Assembly: GCA_905236495.1 (NCBI GenBank)
Contig: CAJOPV010000169.1
Coordinates: 1 to 17,621 of the forward strand
Reading direction: 5' to 3'
Source: an uncultured Christensenellaceae bacterium
GTDB taxonomy: Bacteria; Bacillota; Clostridia; Christensenellales; Aristaeellaceae
DNA length: 17,621 bases
The first letter of the stretch is position 1. Each line of letters begins with the position of its first letter. The translations under genes and the position numbers were made by a program. Positions 8,209 through 13,447 of the stretch are shown here, one piece after another. The notes under the pieces were generated by a model. It was not told where the DNA came from. It saw only the letters and a list, made by a program, of their open reading frames with translations, and did no database searches.

Positions 8209-8259
8209 CCCGCTTTACCCAATTTCAGTCCCCTACATGTTCGCCGCCCGGGGTGCGTT
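8202..8259 (-). promoter_or_regulatory. Inverted repeat enclosing the GH2 translation start
   Basis: AACGCACCCCG at 8202-8212 and CGGGGTGCGTT at 8249-8259 are perfect 11-bp inverted repeats separated by 36 nt. In the leftward transcript the downstream arm contains the GTG start (8206-8208) and the GGGG that could serve as the ribosome binding site for GTG 8199. Pairing would therefore hide the initiation region. This suggests translational control or an mRNA-stabilising leader. A pair of half-sites for a DNA-binding regulator is also possible. Confidence 0.5.
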
Positions 8260-8283
8260 TCCTGCCCCTTTCCCGCACGATCC

Positions 8284-8317
8284 GCAAATTTTGCCAGATT
8301 TACGCATGAACCCATGC
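8284..8317 (-). promoter_or_regulatory. Two dyads in the GH2 operon leader/promoter region (candidate operators)
   Basis: GCAAATTTTGC (8284-8294) is an 11-bp palindrome. GCATG-AACC-CATGC (8304-8317) is a second dyad whose flanks continue roughly symmetrically with TTTAC on one side and AAA on the other. Both lie between the gpmA terminator and the GH2 start, where the promoter of the xylan operon must be. I could not find a convincing -35/-10 pair there. A LacI- or AraC-type regulator binding here is inference. Confidence 0.35.
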
Positions 8318-8380
8318 AAATGCTGCTGGCTTGGCTGATATTTGTTCTCTTCTTCCAATCATCCGCCGACACCTGACCCC

Positions 8381-8419
8381 AAAAAGAAAAACGGGAGGAA
8401 GCAGACGCGCTTCCCCCCG
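8381..8419 (-). terminator. Intrinsic terminator of gpmA
   Basis: In the leftward transcript CGGGGGGAAGC (8419-8409), loop GCGTCT and GCTTCCTCCCG (8402-8392) form an 11-bp stem with a single mismatch. It is followed directly by TTTTTCTTTTT (8391-8381). This is a textbook intrinsic terminator about 100 nt downstream of the gpmA stop. It separates gpmA from the GH2 operon, so the latter needs its own promoter. Confidence 0.85.
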
Positions 8420-8520
8420 CAGAATGGGACGATTGCCGTTGATCGCTCAAACGGATGCCGGCATTATTCATCGTCAGGACGCCCCCGTGATTTCCGCCGG
8501 CAAATTCCTTTAATTAGATA

Positions 8521-9264
8521 TTACTTCTTTTTCCCCTGGTTCGCCACGGCCTGCATCTTGGCCTGGATGGCGGCCTGATCCCCCAGGTAATAACGGTTCG
8601 TCACGTTGAAGCTGTCGTCGAATTCATACACCAGGGGCACCCCCGTGGGGATGTTCACGCCGACGATCTCCTCATCGCTGAGGCGGTCGAAATACTTCAC
8701 CAGCGCCCGCAGGGAATTGCCGTGGGCGGCGATGACCACCCGCTTGCCGGAGCGCACATCGGGCTTGATCACCTGCTCAAAATAGGGGATCACCCGCTGG
8801 ATGGTGGTTTCCAGGCTTTCCGCCGCAGGCAGAAGATCGCTGGCAACGCCCCGATACATGGGCTGACGGGCGGCGCTGCGTTCATCCTCCCCGGACAGGG
8901 CCGGGGGCTTCACGCCGAAGGAGCGCCGCCAGATCTTCACCTGCTCCTCCCCGTATTTTTCCGCCGTCTCCGCCTTGTTCAGGCCCTGCAGCGCCCCATA
9001 ATGCCTCTCATTCAGCCTCCAGCTTTTGATGACCGGCAGCCAGGCCCGGTCCATTTCATCCAGCACGATATTCAGCGTGTGGATGGCCCGCTTGAGGTAG
9101 GAGGTATAGCACACGTCGAAATCATACCCCGCGTTTTTCAGGGTGATCCCCGCCTGCCGGGCCTCCTCCCGTCCCTTATCGCTCAATTCCACGTCCGTCC
9201 AGCCCGTGAACAGGTTCAGCCTGTTCCATTCGCTTTCCCCATGGCGGATCAATACGAGCTTCAT
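8521..9264 (-). CDS. gpmA: 2,3-bisphosphoglycerate-dependent phosphoglycerate mutase
   Basis: This 247-residue cytoplasmic glycolytic enzyme interconverts 3- and 2-phosphoglycerate through a phosphohistidine. The motif LIRHGESEWN carries the nucleophile H8. FTGWTDVELSDKG, RLNERHYGALQGLNKAE (E86 is the probable proton donor) and AAHGNSLRALVKY with H181 complete the dPGM active site. The length is normal for GpmA. The start ATG 9262-9264 has AAGGGGGAAGC upstream. It lies between the GH10 gene and the GH2 operon on the same strand but has its own promoter (9320-9348) and terminator (8381-8419). A palindrome sits over the predicted transcription start. A housekeeping glycolytic gene between xylan genes is unusual, but the call itself is secure. 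Confidence 0.96.
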   Translation of the reverse strand: MKLVLIRHGESEWNRLNLFTGWTDVELSDKGREEARQAGITLKNAGYDFDVCYTSYLKRAIHTLNIVLDEMDRAWLPVIKSWRLNERHYGALQGLNKAETAEKYGEEQVKIWRRSFGVKPPALSGEDERSAARQPMYRGVASDLLPAAESLETTIQRVIPYFEQVIKPDVRSGKRVVIAAHGNSLRALVKYFDRLSDEEIVGVNIPTGVPLVYEFDDSFNVTNRYYLGDQAAIQAKMQAVANQGKKK

Positions 9265-9291
9265 GCTTCCCCCTTCTTTCCTGCCAGAAAT

Positions 9292-9317
9292 ATGCGGTTA
9301 GCAATTACTAACCGCAT
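9292..9317. promoter_or_regulatory. 26-bp palindrome at the gpmA transcription start (candidate operator)
   Basis: ATGCGGTTAG-CAATTA-CTAACCGCAT is a perfect 10-bp inverted repeat with a 6-nt centre. It starts 2 bp downstream of the -10 box and ends 27 bp before the gpmA ATG. Its position suits an operator blocking initiation. As RNA it would be a 5' stem-loop in the leader. It matches no operator consensus I can name with confidence. Confidence 0.6.
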
Positions 9318-9319
9318 GG

Positions 9320-9348
9320 ATTATAGCACGAACTTTATATCTTGGCAA
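9320..9348 (-). promoter_or_regulatory. Sigma-A-type promoter of gpmA
   Basis: In the leftward direction TTGCCA (9348-9343), a 17-bp spacer and a perfect TATAAT (9325-9320) form a strong promoter match. The predicted start point falls about 10-15 bp further left, within the adjacent palindrome. Confidence 0.75.
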
Positions 9349-9375
9349 GGGGCAATTCTGAACCCTTCTATTCTC

Positions 9376-10446
9376 TCAGTCTTTCAGCAATGCCTTATCC
9401 GGCTGGGCAAGCACCGCGTCGAAGGCGGGCTTGGTATGCTTCTCCCCATCAAAGAGCAGCGGATAGCTGCCCTCCCGGCGAAAGCCGGTGAGCCAGCTGT
9501 CCCGGTCGGTGACGCCCCAGAAGGTGACGGAGCCGATGGGCAGCCCCTCCCGATGCAGGCGCAGGAGCATGGCAAAGTACGCCCCGTAACGGTCCGCCAG
9601 GGCGGCTTGCCTCTCCGCGTCGGCGCCGGGGCAGTGGATATCCAGTTCCGTCACCTGCACGGAAAGGCCCAGGCCGGCGTAGCGGCGGATGGCCTCCTCG
9701 CACAGAGCGAAATCGGGCCAGTCCAGGTTCATATGCCCCTGCATGCCCATGCCGTCGATGAGGCTTTTCGCTTTCAGCGTTTTCAGCGCCGCCAGGATCG
9801 CGTCCCGCTTTTCCGGCTGGAAGGCATTGTAATCGTTGTAATACAATTGCTGCCCCGGGGCCTGATACCGCCGGGCGGCCCGGAAGGCGGCGGGGATGAA
9901 ATCGGGCCCCAGGGTCTGATACCAAAGGCTCCGGGCCCGATAAAGGCCCGGTTCATTCTGATCCGGCTCAAAAGCCTCGTTCACCACATCCCAGGCATAG
10001 ACCGTATCGGCCCAGCGCTGATTGACGTGGGTCATGACGTCCCGGATGTAGTTTTCCTGCCGGGAAAGGATCGTTTCCCGGGATGCCAGGGGCGCGTCGG
10101 GAGCGTCGCTCCAGTTTTCGGCAAAGAACCAGCGGGGGGTCTGATTGTGCCAGCAAAGAACGTGGAACCGCACCTTCAATCCGTATTCCGCCGCAAAGGA
10201 GAGCACCCGGTCCGCAAGCGTAAAATTCATCTGCGCCCGAAGCGGATCCCCTCCGGCCAGGGTGGCCTTCCGATCCAGCAGTCTCTCCGGCTTCATATCG
10301 TTTTCCAGGGTGACGGACGAAAAATGGCGCAGGATCAGCGCCCGGTATTCCGCATCCTGCAGCATCCAGGGGTTCACCGCCGCGCCGATCCAAAAATCCC
10401 GGCTGTAAGCGCGGCAGAGGGACGGGGCCTTGTCAAAAGCGATCAT
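9376..10446 (-). CDS. GH10 endo-1,4-beta-xylanase, cytoplasmic
   Basis: This 356-residue single-domain retaining xylanase carries the GH10 signatures: ENDMKPE (48-54), FHVLCWHNQTPRWF (94-107), YAWDVVNEAF with acid/base E157, LYYNDYN (201-207), GMGMQGHMN and VQVTELDIH with nucleophile E267. SVTFWGVTDRDSWL is the usual closing barrel strand. The first residues show no hydrophobic signal segment and there is no carbohydrate-binding module, so it resembles the intracellular GH10 enzymes that cut short xylo-oligosaccharides after uptake. The start ATG 10444-10446 has GGAAGGAGA upstream. A promoter with an overlapping cre-like site precedes it. No intrinsic terminator is visible before gpmA, so some readthrough into gpmA is likely. 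Confidence 0.95.
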   Translation of the reverse strand: MIAFDKAPSLCRAYSRDFWIGAAVNPWMLQDAEYRALILRHFSSVTLENDMKPERLLDRKATLAGGDPLRAQMNFTLADRVLSFAAEYGLKVRFHVLCWHNQTPRWFFAENWSDAPDAPLASRETILSRQENYIRDVMTHVNQRWADTVYAWDVVNEAFEPDQNEPGLYRARSLWYQTLGPDFIPAAFRAARRYQAPGQQLYYNDYNAFQPEKRDAILAALKTLKAKSLIDGMGMQGHMNLDWPDFALCEEAIRRYAGLGLSVQVTELDIHCPGADAERQAALADRYGAYFAMLLRLHREGLPIGSVTFWGVTDRDSWLTGFRREGSYPLLFDGEKHTKPAFDAVLAQPDKALLKD

Positions 10447-10471
10447 ACGTGTCTCCTTCCGGCAGCGTTAT

Positions 10472-10485
10472 GGTTTCCGCTTCCA
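10472..10485 (-). promoter_or_regulatory. cre-like catabolite repression site at the GH10 promoter
   Basis: The leftward strand reads TGGAAGCGGAAACC. This fits the Bacillota CcpA consensus TGNAANCGNWNNCW at every fixed position except the last base. It touches the -10 box and covers the predicted transcription start, a position from which CcpA commonly represses. A degenerate LacI-family operator of another regulator is the alternative. Confidence 0.5.
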
Positions 10486-10513
10486 CTATATATCAGTTTG
10501 CCGCCCGGCGCAA
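10485..10513 (-). promoter_or_regulatory. Promoter of the GH10 xylanase gene
   Basis: In the leftward direction TTGCGC (10513-10508), a 17-bp spacer and TATAGT (10490-10485) give a reasonable sigma-A promoter. It lies 40-67 bp upstream of the ATG and just past the terminator of the preceding gene. Confidence 0.6.
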
Positions 10514-10526
10514 TCCTTTTCTCAAC

Positions 10527-10562
10527 AAAAAAGCCGCCGCGCATGTTCGCTGCGCGGCGGGC
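10527..10562 (-). terminator. Intrinsic terminator of the BMP/metallophosphoesterase unit
   Basis: In the leftward transcript CCGCCGCGCA (10560-10551) and TGCGCGGCGG (10543-10534) pair over 10 bp around a 7-nt loop. A short run of U (10532-10527) follows. It begins about 30 nt beyond the metallophosphoesterase stop. Confidence 0.85.
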
Positions 10563-10590
10563 CGTATGATTCCGCTGATTGCCGATCAAT

Positions 10591-11229
10591 TTACCAGAAC
10601 AGGAATTTCCGCTTCTTTTTTTCGGGGACGGGAGGCGTATCGATTTCCAGCACCCGCCAGCCCACGGCGTTGAGCACCGTGGTATCCCCGTGCTGGATTT
10701 CCCGAGGCAGGTTATAGCCGTAGCTTTGGTGCACGTGCCCGTGGATCAGATACCGGGGATGATGCTTGTCCATCAGATCCACGAAGGCCTGAAAGCCTTT
10801 GTGGGCGTTATCCGGCGCGTCGCCGCAGCCCCGGGGCGGGGCGTGGGTGATGAGGATATCCAGCCCCCCGGCCCGCCTGATCTTTTTTTCCAGCCGCCTG
10901 ACCCTGTCCGCCATTTCCTTTTCGGTGTATTGGTAAGGCCCGGGATGATACCGCATACACCCCCCCAGCCCGGCGATGCGCAGCCCGCCCACGGTCACCA
11001 GACCGTCGTCCAGGCATTCGCAGCCTTCGGGAGGATTGCTCACATACCCTTTATCGTGGTTTCCCGGCACATAGTACAGGGCCTTCCCTGCCATCGTCAC
11101 CAGGAATTCCAGGTATTCCCGCTTCAGATCCCCGCAGGAGAGGATGAAATCGATATCCTTCAGCCTCCCCGGCTGGTAATAATCCCACAGGTAGGGGGCC
11201 TCCTCGTCGGCAATCAGCAGGATCCTCAT
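10591..11229 (-). CDS. Calcineurin-like metallophosphoesterase with an atypical first metal motif
   Basis: The 212-residue product has the metallophosphoesterase core: CGDLK (D34), PGNHD (56-59 with N57, H58), LITHAPP (H129) and HGHVHQ (H163, H165, H167). Such enzymes are two-metal phosphoesterases. The usual first motif D-x-H is ADEE here (D8, then E9 and E10), so the first histidine ligand is missing. The neighbouring pattern (WDYY, GLGGCMRYHPG, QYTEKEM) looks like a conserved Bacillota subfamily rather than decay, though that is recollection. The substrate is unknown. The start ATG 11227-11229 overlaps the stop of the BMP-domain gene (ATGA) with GGAGGA upstream, so the two proteins are coupled. 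A strong intrinsic terminator follows. The C-terminus is short and basic (EKKKRKFLFW). Confidence 0.88.
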   Translation of the reverse strand: MRILLIADEEAPYLWDYYQPGRLKDIDFILSCGDLKREYLEFLVTMAGKALYYVPGNHDKGYVSNPPEGCECLDDGLVTVGGLRIAGLGGCMRYHPGPYQYTEKEMADRVRRLEKKIRRAGGLDILITHAPPRGCGDAPDNAHKGFQAFVDLMDKHHPRYLIHGHVHQSYGYNLPREIQHGDTTVLNAVGWRVLEIDTPPVPEKKKRKFLFW

Positions 11230-13166
11230 AGCACGGTTTCCTCCGTCTTGGGGGGAATGGAATCCCGATAGAGGCCCAGCAGGCGCACCAGGTTCTGAGA
11301 CTGGGGCAGCAATTCTTCAAAGCCGGGGATGGCCCCCTCCACGTTATCGCACAGCCAATCCATGCCCATCAGCTCCTCCGGGGTGAAGAGCTTTTCCCCG
11401 TCGCTGATTTCCTTTCCCTGCTGATCCCGGATGGGGCACAGGAAGGGATTGATCTCCTCCTTGATGATGCCGTTTTTGAGGATCCGGGCCAATTGCCTGA
11501 CCCCCACGGGCAGCTGATCATCCAGATCCACATCCACCACCCCGGTGCTCAGCCCCCACCAGTCGTTCACCGCGTGGCTGCCGCTGCGCAGGGCGTCGAT
11601 GCCCCCCGTCAGCAGGGACTGCACCGTCTTTTGGTAATACTGCCCCCAGTTCCACCGGGTGGAGGCCAGGGGGACCAGCGCCCCGCCGGGCTTCACCTGA
11701 TAGATGCCCAGCTGCCAGGCCAGGAAGGGCTTGGCGCCGTCATCGTCCCGGTTGGAGATGACGGATACGCCCTCCTCCATGAATTCCTGCACGGGGTTCC
11801 CCGGCACGCAGCTCCATTTCAGGCTGATCTTTGCCCGGGGATTGGTGAGCCTGGCCCCCAGGGCGAAGGCGTTCACCGCGGCGGTGACGCCCATGATGGG
11901 GTAATTGGCGATATAGCCGATGCGCCCGTCCTCCGCCATGGCCCCGGCGATGGCCCCGGCGATGAATTTGCCCTCATACACCCGGCAGTAATAGCTGCGC
12001 ACCCCTGTGTAGGGCATGGACAGGGAGCAGTTGAACACCGCCAGGTTTTTATGCCTGCCTGCCAGGCGGCGGCAGGCGTCGATGAGGGTGGGGGTGGTGG
12101 CGAAGATCACGTTGGCCCCATCCTTCACCGCCTGTTCCATGGTTTCGTCCGGGCTGTCGCCGCACAGATAGGCGCTGACGCTGATTTGCGCGCCCAGCTT
12201 TTCCTCCAGGTATTTCTGCCCCTGCTCGTGGGCGGAGGCCCAGGCGCTGGTCTTGGGGTCAAAATCGTAAATGAAGGCGGCGTGGAGCTTGGGGCCGCCC
12301 AGGATGCGGCCCAGCAGGCTCTTTTCCTTTTCCTCCGGCTCCGCGCTGACGGAAATTGGGTCGTCCCGCACGGTCAGGCGCAGATCGGGCCACAGGGCGG
12401 TGAGGCCCTGGCGGATCTCCTCCTCCGTCTGGCTCCGCATTTCGGCGTAGGGGTGCACCTGCAAATATTCCAGCAGGGCGTCCCCCGGCGTCAGGGGCAG
12501 TTTTTCGATATTCAGCCGGTCAAACACGGCGGCAAAGCGCCGGTAATCCCCGGAAAAGCTGCGGCGGGCATCCTCCGTCCACTCCTGATCGGGGGCAAAG
12601 CCCAGGGCGGCCTGGAGCCGGGCGTAGGACCCCGGCTGGCTGAAGGTGACAAGGTACAATTTGCTCACCTTGTAAAACTTCAGGAATTCCATATACAGCT
12701 TATATTCCGCCGTATCCGACGGGGCGGGCATCACCCGGGTCACCAGCCCGGAGATGCTGGGAGCATCGTAGCTTTTCAGCACGCTGACCCGCTTGTGCCC
12801 CTCTTTTACATAGAAATACCCCATGTATTCAAAGCAGGTGATCGGGTCGGTGATGCCCTGCTCGCCCAAATGAGCCTCGCACAGGGAAATCCACTTGTTG
12901 CCAAACTCGGTATCCATTTCCAGCAGGGGCATGAAATTGCCGGCGAAGGCGGCCTTGCGCCCCTCCGTCCAGGTGCCGATGATGCGCTCGGTGGGGATAT
13001 CCACCAGCCCCACGTTCACCGTATCCGTGGAGGAGGTTTTTTCCAGCAGCTCATCCAATACCTTGGGATAGGGGAACTGGCCCTTGCTCACGCAGGCGGC
13101 ATAGTATTTTTTGCCCTGTTTCAGGGCGGCGTTGTACTGTTCGCAGGCTTCTACTCGATTGCTCAT
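11226..13166 (-). CDS. ParB-like domain fused to a BMP (PnrA-like) ligand-binding domain, cytoplasmic
   Basis: The 646-residue product ends in a clear basic membrane protein / PnrA-like domain (about 293-575: AAFIYDFD, TTPTLIDACRRLA, YEGKFIAGAIAGAM, GRIGYIANYP, VNAFALGARLTNP). This domain normally belongs to secreted lipoproteins binding nucleosides for ABC transporters. Here there is no signal peptide or lipobox. Instead residues 1-280 are a soluble region in which VGLVDIP and YFYVKEGHKRVSVLKS (about 117-132) resemble the ParB/Srx-type nucleotide-binding fold. The C-terminal tail (576-646) is acidic. The start ATG 13164-13166 has AAGGAGG upstream and a strong promoter 36 bp away. It overlaps the metallophosphoesterase gene. 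I infer an intracellular sensor or effector controlled by a nucleoside-like ligand. Automatic annotation as an ABC transporter binding protein would be misleading, since no permease or ATPase gene is present. Confidence 0.8.
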   Translation of the reverse strand: MSNRVEACEQYNAALKQGKKYYAACVSKGQFPYPKVLDELLEKTSSTDTVNVGLVDIPTERIIGTWTEGRKAAFAGNFMPLLEMDTEFGNKWISLCEAHLGEQGITDPITCFEYMGYFYVKEGHKRVSVLKSYDAPSISGLVTRVMPAPSDTAEYKLYMEFLKFYKVSKLYLVTFSQPGSYARLQAALGFAPDQEWTEDARRSFSGDYRRFAAVFDRLNIEKLPLTPGDALLEYLQVHPYAEMRSQTEEEIRQGLTALWPDLRLTVRDDPISVSAEPEEKEKSLLGRILGGPKLHAAFIYDFDPKTSAWASAHEQGQKYLEEKLGAQISVSAYLCGDSPDETMEQAVKDGANVIFATTPTLIDACRRLAGRHKNLAVFNCSLSMPYTGVRSYYCRVYEGKFIAGAIAGAMAEDGRIGYIANYPIMGVTAAVNAFALGARLTNPRAKISLKWSCVPGNPVQEFMEEGVSVISNRDDDGAKPFLAWQLGIYQVKPGGALVPLASTRWNWGQYYQKTVQSLLTGGIDALRSGSHAVNDWWGLSTGVVDVDLDDQLPVGVRQLARILKNGIIKEEINPFLCPIRDQQGKEISDGEKLFTPEELMGMDWLCDNVEGAIPGFEELLPQSQNLVRLLGLYRDSIPPKTEETVL

Positions 13167-13177
13167 ATTTCCTCCTT

Positions 13178-13195
13178 GCCGGGGAATGCCCCGGC
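13178..13195 (-). promoter_or_regulatory. Leader hairpin next to the ribosome binding site of the BMP fusion gene
   Basis: GCCGGGG-AATG-CCCCGGC is a 7-bp GC stem. In the transcript it would occupy the very 5' end, starting near the predicted transcription start, and it ends directly before AAGGAGG. It may protect the mRNA or modulate initiation. Confidence 0.45.
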
Positions 13196-13201
13196 GGGCC
13201 C

Positions 13202-13230
13202 ATTATAGTGGATATCCAATGGAATTGCAA
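13202..13230 (-). promoter_or_regulatory. Promoter of the BMP fusion / metallophosphoesterase unit
   Basis: Leftward, TTGCAA (13230-13225), a 17-bp spacer and a perfect TATAAT (13207-13202) are followed by the leader hairpin and ribosome binding site. It is the best promoter in the divergent region. Confidence 0.75.
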
Positions 13231-13280
13231 TGCGCCTTCCGCTTATTATTCCACCTGAAACCACAGCTTTCCTGCGAATC

Positions 13281-13299
13281 AAACGGAATGATCCCGTTT
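13281..13299. promoter_or_regulatory. Small dyad in the divergent intergenic region
   Basis: AAACGG-AATGATC-CCGTTT is a 6-bp inverted repeat followed by two further T residues. It lies between the two divergent promoters. It could be a shared operator or a weak terminator-like stem; neither is strongly supported. Confidence 0.3.
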
Positions 13300-13327
13300 T
13301 TGACTTTTCATTTCCGCATTTGGGTGA

Positions 13328-13356
13328 TTGACGGCGGAGCGGAAATGTGCTATTTT
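13328..13356 (+). promoter_or_regulatory. Putative promoter of the c-di-GMP protein / LacI-type regulator genes
   Basis: TTGACG (13328-13333), a 17-bp spacer and TATTTT (13351-13356) form a plausible sigma-A promoter about 90 bp upstream of the chosen GTG start. An overlapping TATAAT further right (22-bp spacing) is less well placed. Confidence 0.5.
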
Positions 13357-13434
13357 ATATAATAACAAGGTGAAATATGCGCCAATTTAGGCAAGAATCG
13401 CAAGGCATTTTCTGGAAAAGCATCGCTGTTTGCT

Positions 13435-13440
13435 GGAGGG
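13435..13440 (+). promoter_or_regulatory. Ribosome binding site that selects GTG 13448
   Basis: GGAGGG with a 7-nt spacer precedes GTG 13448. The longer frame opening with TTG 13430 has no such site, and the next in-frame ATG (13472) lacks one too. The GTG start is therefore preferred. Confidence 0.65.
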
Positions 13441-13447
13441 ACGGATC

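Noticed and set aside
8331..8513. Short rightward frame (60 codons) in the gpmA-GH2 intergenic region
   Set aside because: It overlaps the gpmA terminator, has no ribosome binding site and has an arginine-rich random look.
8722..10569. Rightward open frame of 615 codons across gpmA and GH10
   Set aside because: It runs antisense through two secure genes and through the gpmA promoter and palindrome; its composition is shadow-like.
11493..13208. Rightward open frame of 571 codons opposite the BMP fusion gene
   Set aside because: The leftward strand carries the recognisable BMP domain, a good promoter and a ribosome binding site; this frame has none.
13430..13447. TTG start for the c-di-GMP protein
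   Set aside because: GTG 13448 has a well-spaced GGAGGG, whereas the TTG lies upstream of that site and has none of its own.
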